Positions 1 to 7,485 of a stretch of DNA of 64,000 nt are shown here, one piece after another. The notes under the pieces were generated by a model, which worked only from the letters and a program-made list of their open reading frames with translations, did not search any database and was not told the origin of the DNA. This stretch comes from Clostridiales bacterium (GTDB lineage Bacteria; Bacillota; Clostridia; Oscillospirales; Oscillospiraceae). Location: assembly GCA_004556965.1 (NCBI GenBank), contig SFFE01000002.1:186001-250000 (forward strand), written 5' to 3'. The first letter of the stretch is position 1, and every line of letters begins with the position of its first letter. Both the position numbers and the translations under genes were made by a program.

Positions 1-2
1 AT

Positions 3-764
3 GCCTGCGCCGTCAACGCCGTGCCCGGAAGCGGATGGAATCTCTGGACAAACAGCGTGGTGGCGGGCGACGACACCGTTTATTTCGCATTGGGCTTCCG
101 CACCGAAAACGGAGACATCGTGGACACCAGCCGGATTCCCGGCGGCGTTGGGATCTACCGCCTGTCGGTGGCCGAAGAACCGGCCAGACTGGAGACGGTG
201 TTCCCGCTCGATCCGGCGGTGCAGGTTTCTGATCTGCACCTGTCGGCGGACGGGCGCAGGCTGCTGCTCATCACGCTGGAGGGTGATACCTACTACCTAA
301 CCGTCATCGACCTTGAGACCATGATGGCTCTGCAGAAGCTGCCGGTGCTGGAGGATGCGGCGGACAGCGGCGTTGTGTGCGCATACTATCAGGACGACTT
401 TCTGATGTTGCAGTTTTATGCCGAGCCGCAGCATCAGTTCGTGGTGATCGCCGCGCCGGAGACGGGGGACTATGCCGTGGCGCTGCGGGGCGACGTGGAT
501 GCGAACGACGGCGCGTGGCAGGGTTACGAGGGCAGCACGGCGATGGACTTCAACGGCGAAGCGCTCGTGATCGCCGCGCCGTGGTATGAGGGGATCGTAC
601 CGCGCGGCTTCTGGCTCTCGGTGTACGGCGCGGACGGACTGCGCTATTCCGGGCGATATGCCAGCAGCCTGATGGCCGATCAGCCAGCAGACACGGTATC
701 CAGCGACCATACCTGCATGTTCACGATTATAAATCCGTTGAGCGTCTGCCTGCCGGACGCCTGA
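3..764 (+). CDS. Hypothetical protein, C-terminal part (beta-propeller-like)
   Basis: The reading frame is open from the left edge, so the start lies outside the window; about 253 residues are visible. The sequence is rich in short beta-strand-like segments alternating with Gly/Asp turns (for example SDLHLSADGRRLLLITLEG and YLTVIDLETMMALQKL). This resembles blades of a beta-propeller of the WD40/TolB kind, but I see no diagnostic motif and assign no function. It is acidic, has no membrane segment in the visible part and ends just before a strong hairpin. It is separated from pyrH by a terminator and a candidate promoter, so it is not part of that operon. Confidence 0.6.
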   Translation, partial: ACAVNAVPGSGWNLWTNSVVAGDDTVYFALGFRTENGDIVDTSRIPGGVGIYRLSVAEEPARLETVFPLDPAVQVSDLHLSADGRRLLLITLEGDTYYLTVIDLETMMALQKLPVLEDAADSGVVCAYYQDDFLMLQFYAEPQHQFVVIAAPETGDYAVALRGDVDANDGAWQGYEGSTAMDFNGEALVIAAPWYEGIVPRGFWLSVYGADGLRYSGRYASSLMADQPADTVSSDHTCMFTIINPLSVCLPDA

Positions 765-767
765 ACC

Positions 768-810
768 GAACGACACAGAGCGCCCCGGAATGGGGCGCTC
801 TGTGTCGTTC
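768..810. terminator. Perfect 19-bp terminator-type hairpin
   Basis: Bases 768-786 pair perfectly with 792-810 around a 5-base loop. It lies 3 bases after the stop codon of the upstream gene. There is no clear U-run, so termination efficiency is uncertain, but position and stability fit a transcription end. Confidence 0.7.
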
Positions 811-855
811 TGCATCTGGAAAAGCAGAGTTTTCGGTATTTTCACAAATTACCCC

Positions 856-884
856 TTTTCATTCGGGCATATTTATATTAAAAT
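856..884 (+). promoter_or_regulatory. Candidate promoter for pyrH-frr
   Basis: TTTTCA and TAAAAT are separated by 17 bases and sit about 50 bases before the pyrH start, after the upstream hairpin. The -35 match is only moderate. Confidence 0.4.
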
Positions 885-931
885 AAGTCGATTGATTTGA
901 ATTCTATTCTGAAAGTGGGGGAGTCTGTTCT

Positions 932-1654
932 ATGGAAAATGCGGCGCCCAAATTCAAGCGCATCCTGCTGAAGGTCAGCGGCGAGGCGCTTGCCGGGGAG
1001 AAAAAGACCGGACTGGATTTTGCGGTGATCGGCCGCGTCTGTGACGCGATCGCCCAGTGTGTGGCGATGGGCGTGCAGGTCGGCGTTGTGATCGGCGGCG
1101 GCAACTTCTGGCGCGGCGCAAAGGACGGCGGCGGCAAAATGGAGCGCACCCGCGCCGACCATATGGGCATGCTGGCGACGGTGATGAACTGTCTGGCCGT
1201 GTCCGACGTGATGGAGCAAAAGCACATCCCCGTGCGCGTGATGACCGCGGCGGATATGCGCACCTTTGCCGAGCCCTATACCTGCCTGCGCGCCGTGAGC
1301 CATCTGGAGGAGGGCAAGGTCGTCCTCTTCGGCGGCGGCAGCGGCTGCCCGTATTTCTCCACGGACACGGCGGCAGTCCTGCGCGCGGCGGAGATCGGCG
1401 CGGACGCGATCCTGCTCGCCAAGAATATCGACGGGGTGTACAGCGCTGACCCGCGTCAGGATCCCAGCGCCGTGAAGTACGACGCCATCACGTATGACGA
1501 GGTGCTCGCGCAGCATCTGGCGGTGATGGATTCGACTGCAACGTCGCTCGCCATGGACAACAACATCCCCGTCTTCGTCTTTGCGCTGTCCGACCCTGAA
1601 AACATTGTGCGCGCCGTCTGCGGAGAAGCGGTCGGCACGATCGTCACCAAGTGA
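932..1654 (+). CDS. pyrH: UMP kinase PyrH
   Basis: Catalyses UMP + ATP to UDP + ADP in de novo pyrimidine synthesis, in the cytosol, usually as a hexamer. The 240-residue length is normal for bacterial UMP kinase of the amino acid kinase fold. Visible family motifs are KVSGEAL near residue 14, the glycine-rich VIGGGNFWRG, RADHMGMLATVMN in the middle, FGGGSGCPYFSTDTAA and the Asp-rich NIDGVYSADPR. A purine-rich GTGGGGGAG precedes the ATG. It is followed after 24 bases by frr, the common PyrH-Frr pairing in bacteria. Confidence 0.96.
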   Translation: MENAAPKFKRILLKVSGEALAGEKKTGLDFAVIGRVCDAIAQCVAMGVQVGVVIGGGNFWRGAKDGGGKMERTRADHMGMLATVMNCLAVSDVMEQKHIPVRVMTAADMRTFAEPYTCLRAVSHLEEGKVVLFGGGSGCPYFSTDTAAVLRAAEIGADAILLAKNIDGVYSADPRQDPSAVKYDAITYDEVLAQHLAVMDSTATSLAMDNNIPVFVFALSDPENIVRAVCGEAVGTIVTK

Positions 1655-1678
1655 AACAACAAGCAATAGGAGGATAAT

Positions 1679-2236
1679 ATGATGTCAACCGATTATTCCG
1701 AGTTTGAAGCAAAAATGAAGAAGACCACCGAGGTGCTCTCCGAGCAGTTCGCCGCTGTCCGCGCGGGCAAGGCCAACCCCGCCGTGCTCGACCGCATTGC
1801 GGTCGATTACTACGGATCGCCCACGCCCATCCAGCAGATCGCGTCCATCAGCACGCCGGATGCGCGCTCGCTGCTCATCCAGCCGTGGGATGGCTCTGTC
1901 CTCAAGGGCATTGAGAAGGCGATCCTCGCCTCCGATCTGGGCATCAATCCGCAGAACGACGGCCGCGCCATCCGCCTGGTGTTCCCGCAGCTCACCGAGG
2001 AGCGCCGCAAGGAGCTGGCCAAGCAGGTGAAGAAATACGCGGAGGAATCCAAGGTTGCCGTGCGCAACATCCGCCGCGACGCGATGGAAAAGTTCAAGGC
2101 GCAGAAGAAAAAGTCCGAGATCACCGAGGACGATCTGAAGATCGTCGAGAAGGACATGCAGAAGCTTACCGACGACTACATCAAGGAAGTCGATAAGATC
2201 GCCGCGAAAAAAGAGCAGGAGCTCATGGAGCTTTAA
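1679..2236 (+). CDS. frr: Ribosome recycling factor
   Basis: Splits post-termination ribosomes together with EF-G. The 185 residues match the family length. The N-terminal helix has the typical VRAGKANPAVLDRI motif, and the C-terminal helices contain VRNIRRDAMEKFK and DDLKIVEKDMQKLTDDY. Two adjacent ATG codons (1679 and 1682) are possible starts; AGGAGG at 1668-1673 is 5 bases from the first and 8 from the second, so the second may be the one used. Downstream lies the stem-loop block before uppS. Confidence 0.96.
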   Translation: MMSTDYSEFEAKMKKTTEVLSEQFAAVRAGKANPAVLDRIAVDYYGSPTPIQQIASISTPDARSLLIQPWDGSVLKGIEKAILASDLGINPQNDGRAIRLVFPQLTEERRKELAKQVKKYAEESKVAVRNIRRDAMEKFKAQKKKSEITEDDLKIVEKDMQKLTDDYIKEVDKIAAKKEQELMEL

Positions 2237-2240
2237 TTTT

Positions 2241-2490
2241 CAAAAAAGTGCAAGCACTTTTTTGAGCAGGATTGCACTCCGTTCAGCGCACTCGCTACGC
2301 TCGCACGTTCACTCCGCGAGCAGTGTTTTTCCGCCGCGCATGTCGCCGGAAAAACGATTTAAAATTTTTTCGCCGCTTCGGCGGCGAAACTCTACGAGGT
2401 TTTTGAAAAGCTGAATCAGGGGGATTTTTATCCCCCTGATTGAATATCCTGCTCTGAGCAGGAGAAAAAACGCCCCCCCGGCAGCCGGGG
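2241..2490. repeat. Block of consecutive stem-loops between frr and uppS
   Basis: This 275-base gap holds no convincing gene but at least five inverted repeats: 2241-2251/2254-2264 (may end frr transcription), an imperfect one around 2324-2355, 2368-2376/2381-2389 with a TTCG loop, 2414-2425/2430-2441 with a TTTT loop, and 2447-2454/2456-2463. A GC-rich one at 2476-2482/2484-2490 follows directly. It resembles a REP/MITE-like intergenic element, but no second copy of the whole block occurs in this window. Confidence 0.55.
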
Positions 2491-2511
2491 CGGAAGCATG
2501 GAGCACAAGCA

Positions 2512-3252
2512 ATGGGCATTTTCAAGAAACAGCCGCCTGCGCCGCAGGTGGATTATGCACGTCTGCCGCGCCACGTCGCCATCATTCTCGACGGCAACGG
2601 CCGCTGGGCCAAGGCGCGCGGCCTGCCGCGCACCGCCGGACACGGCGCGGGAGCGGAAGCGTTCCGCCGCATCGGCAACTATTGCAAGGACATCGGCATC
2701 GAATATCTCACGGTGTACGCCTTTTCCACGGAAAACTGGAAGCGTCCGCCGGAGGAGGTGCGCACCATCATGGCTATTTTTGAGAAATACATGATGGAGG
2801 CACTGTCCATCATGGAACGCGACCGGTTCAAGATGCGATTTTTTGGAGACATTTCCGCACTTTCGCCGCGCCTGCAGGAGCTGATGGCTGCGGCAGAAGA
2901 AAAGAGCACCCATTACGAGGGGTGCCAGATGAACATGTGTATCAATTACGGCGGCCGGGATGAGATTATCCGGGCGGTGCGCCGCTATGCGCAGGAATTC
3001 AAAGACGGCACTGCGCCGGAGCTGACGGAGGAGACGTTTGGAAATTACCTCTATTCCGCCGGTATTCCGGATCCCGACCTCATCATCCGCACGAGCGGGG
3101 AGGAGCGGCTGTCCAACTTCCTGCCGTGGCAGGGGGCGTATTCCGAGCTGTATTTTACCGACGTGCTGTGGCCGGACTTCACCGAGCGCGACATGGACGC
3201 GGCGCTTGCCGAATTCCAGCGCCGTGACCGGCGGTTTGGCGGAGTGAAGTGA
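2512..3252 (+). CDS. uppS: Isoprenyl transferase (undecaprenyl diphosphate synthase)
   Basis: Cis-prenyltransferase that extends farnesyl diphosphate with isopentenyl units to undecaprenyl diphosphate, the lipid carrier for cell-wall precursors. At 246 residues it has the family motifs HVAIILDGNGRWA (catalytic Asp27), GHGAGAEAFR, TVYAFSTENWKRP and the C-terminal DLIIRTSGEERLSNFLPWQ. GGAG at 2500-2503 is 8 bases before the ATG. It begins a run with cdsA, dxr, rseP, ispG and polC that probably forms one operon. Confidence 0.96.
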   Translation: MGIFKKQPPAPQVDYARLPRHVAIILDGNGRWAKARGLPRTAGHGAGAEAFRRIGNYCKDIGIEYLTVYAFSTENWKRPPEEVRTIMAIFEKYMMEALSIMERDRFKMRFFGDISALSPRLQELMAAAEEKSTHYEGCQMNMCINYGGRDEIIRAVRRYAQEFKDGTAPELTEETFGNYLYSAGIPDPDLIIRTSGEERLSNFLPWQGAYSELYFTDVLWPDFTERDMDAALAEFQRRDRRFGGVK

Positions 3253-3308
3253 TTCGCCAAGCAGAGAAAGATACTGGCCGCCGTGCGGCGGCCTCTGGAG
3301 GAACGTTT

Positions 3309-4142
3309 ATGAAAAACAGAGTCATTGTTGCGGTCATCGGAATTCCCGTGTTGCTGGCGGTCATCTTTTTTGCGCCGCTGTGGGCGTGGGGTATCGTAGT
3401 GGCGATCATGGCGTCGTTCTGCGCATGGGAACTGCTGCACTGCGCCATGCCGGAATTTGTGCCGCGCTTTGCGATCTACACGGGCGTGTGCGGCGCCGCC
3501 ATCCCCATCGGCACGGCGTTCGGCGCGGGCGAGCTCACGTTCAAGATCGCGGCATACGCGCTGTTTGTGGTCATGTTTGCGGAGATGATGCTCTCTTTCC
3601 GGAAGGAGAAGCGCGTTCCGTTCCTTGACCTCGCGCTGGTGTTCGCGGCGGGGCTGGTCATCCCGTTTCTGCTCTCGGCGCTCGTGCGGCTCGGCCTGCG
3701 TGAGCCGAAGGCGCCGTATCTGCTGCTGCCGTTCGTCATTACATGGCTGAGCGATTCCGGCGCGTTCTTCGTCGGCCGCAGCCGCGGCAAAACGAAGCTG
3801 GCGCCCGCGCTCTCGCCGAACAAGACGGTGGAGGGCAGCGTCGGCGGCTTCGTCTGCGCGATCCTCGCGGCGATTTTGTACGGCCTGATCCTGTACTGGT
3901 GCCACTTCCGCGTGAACATTCTGGTCATGGCGGTCTATGGCTTCTTCGGCAGCCTTGCCGGGCAGGCGGGCGACCTCGCGTTCTCGGCCATCAAGCGTGA
4001 GCACGGCATCAAGGATTACAGCAATCTGCTGCCCGGTCACGGCGGGATGCTCGACCGGTTTGACAGCACCATTTTCACCGCGCCCATTCTGGAACTGCTG
4101 GTGCTGTGGGTACCGGCGATCACCGTCGCGGCGGGCGCGTAA
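3309..4142 (+). CDS. cdsA: Phosphatidate cytidylyltransferase
   Basis: Integral membrane enzyme making CDP-diacylglycerol from phosphatidate and CTP, the branch point of phospholipid synthesis. About 277 residues with some eight hydrophobic segments. The CDP-diglyceride synthetase signature appears near residues 225-250 (FSAIKREHGIKDYSNLLPGH followed by GGMLDRFDS). The frame is open further upstream to 3249, but GGAGGA at 3297-3302 points to the ATG at 3309. A 7-bp hairpin (3276-3282/3287-3293) sits in the gap after uppS and could modulate read-through. Confidence 0.95.
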   Translation: MKNRVIVAVIGIPVLLAVIFFAPLWAWGIVVAIMASFCAWELLHCAMPEFVPRFAIYTGVCGAAIPIGTAFGAGELTFKIAAYALFVVMFAEMMLSFRKEKRVPFLDLALVFAAGLVIPFLLSALVRLGLREPKAPYLLLPFVITWLSDSGAFFVGRSRGKTKLAPALSPNKTVEGSVGGFVCAILAAILYGLILYWCHFRVNILVMAVYGFFGSLAGQAGDLAFSAIKREHGIKDYSNLLPGHGGMLDRFDSTIFTAPILELLVLWVPAITVAAGA

Positions 4143-4160
4143 CGGCAAAGAGGACTTTTT

Positions 4161-5309
4161 ATGATGCATTCGATTTCCATCTTAGGCTCCACGGGCAGCA
4201 TCGGCCGGCAGACGGTCGCGGTTGCGGAGCATCTCGGTCTCGACGTGCGTGCGCTGACCACGAACCGGAACATCCGGCTCGTGGAGGAGCAGGCGCGGCG
4301 GCTGCACCCGGCGTTCGTCGCGGTGTACGACGAGACGGCGGCCAAGGCGCTGCGCATTGCGCTGGCGGATACGGACATTGCCGTCGGCAGCGGGGAGCGC
4401 GGCCTGTGCGAGGCGGCGGTCATCTCCGGCGCGCAGACGGTGGTCACGGCGGTGTCCGGCGCGGTTGGCCTGCGCCCGACGCTGGAGGCCATTGAAAAGG
4501 GGCGGCGCATTGCGCTTGCCAACAAGGAGACGCTCGTCTGCGCGGGCGAGATCGTCATGCAGCGCGCCCGGCAGTTCGATGCGGAGATCGTTCCCGTGGA
4601 CTCGGAGCATTCGGCCATCTTCCAGTGTCTCACCGGGCGAAATGGTGAGCTGAAAAAAATCCTGCTCACCGGCTCCGGCGGGCCGTTTCGCGGCTGGACG
4701 CGCGAGCAGACGGCGTCCGTCACGCCGGAGCAGGCCGTCAAGCACCCGAACTGGAGCATGGGCGCGAAGATCAGCGTCGATTCCGCGACGATGATGAACA
4801 AGGGCCTGGAATTCATCGAGGCGATGCACCTGTTCGGCGTCACGCCCGACGATATTCAGGTGCTCATCCACCCGGAGAGCGTGGTGCACTCCATGGTGGA
4901 GCTGGTGGACGGCACGGTCATCGCGCAGCTCGGCGTGCCGAATATGGAGCTGCCGATCCAGTACGCGCTCACCTATCCGGAGCGGACAGAGAGCCTTTGC
5001 GGTACGCTGGACTTCACGCAGCTCACAAACGGACTGCATTTTTACGCGCCGGAGCTGGAGCGGCTTCCGTGCCTTGCGCTCGCCATGCGCTGTGCACGCA
5101 CGGGCGGCACCGCGCCGAGCGTGATGAACGCGGCCAACGAAGTTGCGGTCGGCCTGTTTTTGAACCATCAAATCGGGTACAATGAAATTTATGACAGCGT
5201 CGCTGCGGCGGTCGAAACCATCCCCGCCACGGCAGCGCCGGATCTGGACACGATCCGCGCGGCGGATGCTGCGGCACGCGATTTTGTCCGGTCCTATTTC
5301 CACGTTTGA
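4161..5309 (+). CDS. dxr: 1-deoxy-D-xylulose 5-phosphate reductoisomerase
   Basis: Second step of the MEP isoprenoid pathway: converts DXP to MEP with NADPH and a divalent metal. 382 residues, standard length. The N-terminal NADPH site reads LGSTGSIGRQT, followed by ALANKETLVCAGE, the metal and substrate region PVDSEHSAIFQCL, and the flexible-loop and C-terminal motifs NWSMGAKISVDSATMMNKG and HPESVVHSMVE. Two ATGs are adjacent (4161, 4164). It sits 18 bases after cdsA and feeds the same polyprenyl pool as uppS and ispG. Confidence 0.97.
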   Translation: MMHSISILGSTGSIGRQTVAVAEHLGLDVRALTTNRNIRLVEEQARRLHPAFVAVYDETAAKALRIALADTDIAVGSGERGLCEAAVISGAQTVVTAVSGAVGLRPTLEAIEKGRRIALANKETLVCAGEIVMQRARQFDAEIVPVDSEHSAIFQCLTGRNGELKKILLTGSGGPFRGWTREQTASVTPEQAVKHPNWSMGAKISVDSATMMNKGLEFIEAMHLFGVTPDDIQVLIHPESVVHSMVELVDGTVIAQLGVPNMELPIQYALTYPERTESLCGTLDFTQLTNGLHFYAPELERLPCLALAMRCARTGGTAPSVMNAANEVAVGLFLNHQIGYNEIYDSVAAAVETIPATAAPDLDTIRAADAAARDFVRSYFHV

Positions 5310-5320
5310 AAGGAACTTGC

Positions 5321-6367
5321 ATGTATATCATTCTCGCAATTCTCATGTTCGGCGTGCTCATCGCCGTGCACGAGCTGGGCCACTTTCTCGCGGCGAAGGC
5401 CTGCGGCGTGCGGGTGGAGGAGTTCGCCATCGGCATGGGCCCGGCCATCTGGAAAAAGCAGAAAGGGGAGACGCTCTACGCCCTGCGCTGCCTGCCGATC
5501 GGCGGCTTTTGCGCCATGACGGGCGAGGACGAGGAGGTGGACGACCCGCGCGCGTTTTCGAGCCAGAGCGCGTGGAAGCGCATCGTTATCCTCGTTGCGG
5601 GCGCGGCGATGAACTTCCTCATCGGCCTCATTCTCATCCTGCTGGTGTTCTCCAAGGCGGAAGCGTTCACGACCCCGACCATCACCGGATTCATGGACGG
5701 CTGCCCCTACGAGGGCGAAGCGGGGCTGCAGGAGGGCGACCTCATCTGGTCGATCGACGGGCACCGCATCTATTTTTCCTCCAACGTCAGCGAATACCTC
5801 GCGCGCGGCGACGGCACGTATGACATCGTCGTCAAGCGCGGCGGGGAAAAGGTGACGCTCGAAGATTTCGAGATGACCCCGCGCGAATACGAGGGGCAGG
5901 AGGGCAAGTTTTACGGTTTGAATTTCGGCGTGAAGGAAGCCAGCTTCGGCGCGCGCTTGCGCTATTCCTGGTACTGTGCGCTGGACTTTGTGCGCATGGT
6001 CTGGAACGGCCTGCGCGACCTGCTGGCGGGCGCTGTGGGCGTGAACGATCTGTCCGGCCCGGTCGGCATCGTGAGCATGATGAACGACGTGGGGCATTCC
6101 GCGGAATCGACCGCCGTGGCGCTGAACAATCTTGCGTATTTCACGGCGTTCATCGCCATCAACCTTGCGGTGATGAACCTGCTGCCGCTGCCCGCGCTGG
6201 ACGGCGGACGCATCTTCTGCCTGCTCGTGACGTGGTGTATCGAGCGTATCAGCCGCAAGAAGGTGAATCCCAAGTACGAGGGCTATATCCACACCACGGG
6301 CATGGTTTTGCTGCTGGGGCTGATGGCCTTCGTCATGTACAATGATATTGCAAAGCTGATTTCCTGA
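5321..6367 (+). CDS. rseP: Site-2 protease RseP-type zinc metalloprotease
   Basis: Intramembrane metalloprotease that cuts transmembrane regulators or remnant signal peptides. About 348 residues. HELGH at residues 17-21 supplies the zinc ligands and catalytic Glu within the first membrane helix. A PDZ-like region lies around residues 110-180, and the third zinc ligand is in LPLPALDGGRI near residue 294. The ATG at 5321 is preceded by AAGGA; an upstream TTG at 5306 in the same frame is less likely. It lies between dxr and ispG, the usual clostridial position. Confidence 0.94.
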   Translation: MYIILAILMFGVLIAVHELGHFLAAKACGVRVEEFAIGMGPAIWKKQKGETLYALRCLPIGGFCAMTGEDEEVDDPRAFSSQSAWKRIVILVAGAAMNFLIGLILILLVFSKAEAFTTPTITGFMDGCPYEGEAGLQEGDLIWSIDGHRIYFSSNVSEYLARGDGTYDIVVKRGGEKVTLEDFEMTPREYEGQEGKFYGLNFGVKEASFGARLRYSWYCALDFVRMVWNGLRDLLAGAVGVNDLSGPVGIVSMMNDVGHSAESTAVALNNLAYFTAFIAINLAVMNLLPLPALDGGRIFCLLVTWCIERISRKKVNPKYEGYIHTTGMVLLLGLMAFVMYNDIAKLIS

Positions 6368-6423
6368 TCCGGAGGGGAAAAATATGCCCCTCCGGGCATT
6401 TGTGCGTTTAGAAGGAGAAACCA

Positions 6424-7485
6424 ATGAATCGAACTGAAACCCGGCAAATCCACATCGGCGGCGTCGCCGTGGGCGGCGGAGCGCCGATTCCGGTGCAGTC
6501 CATGTGCAACACCCGCACGTCGGACGTGAAGGCGACCATCGCGCAGATCTCCCGCCTGTACGAGGCGGGCTGCGAGATCATTCGCGTCGCCGTGCCCGAT
6601 CAGGAAGCGGCGGACGCGCTGCCGCAGATCGTCAAGGCCTCACCCATCCCGGTCGTGGCCGATATTCACTTTGACTACCGTCTGGCCCTTGCCGCGGCAA
6701 AGGCCGGCGTCCATAAAATCCGCATCAACCCCGGCAACATCGGCGAGGCGGACAACGTCCGCAAGATCGCCGAGGCCTGTAAAGCGCGCGGCATCCCCAT
6801 CCGCATCGGCGTCAACGGCGGCAGTCTGGAAAAGCGGCTGCTGGAACAATACGGTCACCCGACGGCGGAAGCGCTTGTGGAGAGCGCGCGCGGCCACATT
6901 GCGCTGCTGCACCGCTTCGATTTTGACGATATCGCCCTGTCGATGAAAAGCTCCACCGTACCGCTGACCATCGCGGCCTACCGGCTCGCGGCGGAGACGT
7001 TTCCGTATCCGCTGCACGTCGGCGTGACGGAAACGGGTACGGCGTATAACGGCGTCATCCGCTCCGCCGTCGGCATCGGGACGCTACTCAGCGAGGGCAT
7101 CGGCGACACGATCCGCGTGTCTCTGACCGCCGACCCCGTGGAGGAGGTGCGCGCGGGCGTCGCCATCCTGAAGGCGGCGGGACTGCGCCGCGAGGGCGTG
7201 CGCTTCGTCTCGTGCCCGACGTGCGGGCGCACGCAGATCGACCTGATCTCGCTTGCGCACGAGGTGGAGGACAAGCTGCAGGGGCTGGACCGGGACATCA
7301 CGGTCGCCGTGATGGGCTGCGTGGTCAACGGCCCCGGCGAGGCGCGCGAGGCCGACTACGGCGTCGCCGGCGGCAAGGATTGCGGGCTGCTGTTCCGCAA
7401 GGGCGAGATTCTGGGCAAGTACCCGGCGGAGGGGCTGGCCGACGCGCTCGTCGATCTGATTCAAAGCGAAGAGAGGAAATTATGA
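6424..7485 (+). CDS. ispG: 4-hydroxy-3-methylbut-2-enyl diphosphate synthase (flavodoxin)
   Basis: Penultimate MEP-pathway enzyme, a [4Fe-4S] protein converting MEcPP to HMBPP. 353 residues, the short bacterial form. The TIM-barrel part contains VPVQSMCNTRTSDV-like N-terminal residues and ADIHFDYRLAL; cluster ligands are Cys264 and Cys267 in CPTCGRTQ and Cys299 in GCVVNGPGEA, with the conserved Glu306 as possible fourth ligand. AGAAGGAGA precedes the ATG. Its stop codon overlaps the polC start in ATGA, indicating translational coupling. Confidence 0.97.
   Translation: MNRTETRQIHIGGVAVGGGAPIPVQSMCNTRTSDVKATIAQISRLYEAGCEIIRVAVPDQEAADALPQIVKASPIPVVADIHFDYRLALAAAKAGVHKIRINPGNIGEADNVRKIAEACKARGIPIRIGVNGGSLEKRLLEQYGHPTAEALVESARGHIALLHRFDFDDIALSMKSSTVPLTIAAYRLAAETFPYPLHVGVTETGTAYNGVIRSAVGIGTLLSEGIGDTIRVSLTADPVEEVRAGVAILKAAGLRREGVRFVSCPTCGRTQIDLISLAHEVEDKLQGLDRDITVAVMGCVVNGPGEAREADYGVAGGKDCGLLFRKGEILGKYPAEGLADALVDLIQSEERKL

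Noticed and set aside
2295..2525. Minus-strand frames of about 70 codons between frr and uppS
   Set aside because: They run through the stem-loop block and have no ribosome site or coherent protein character.
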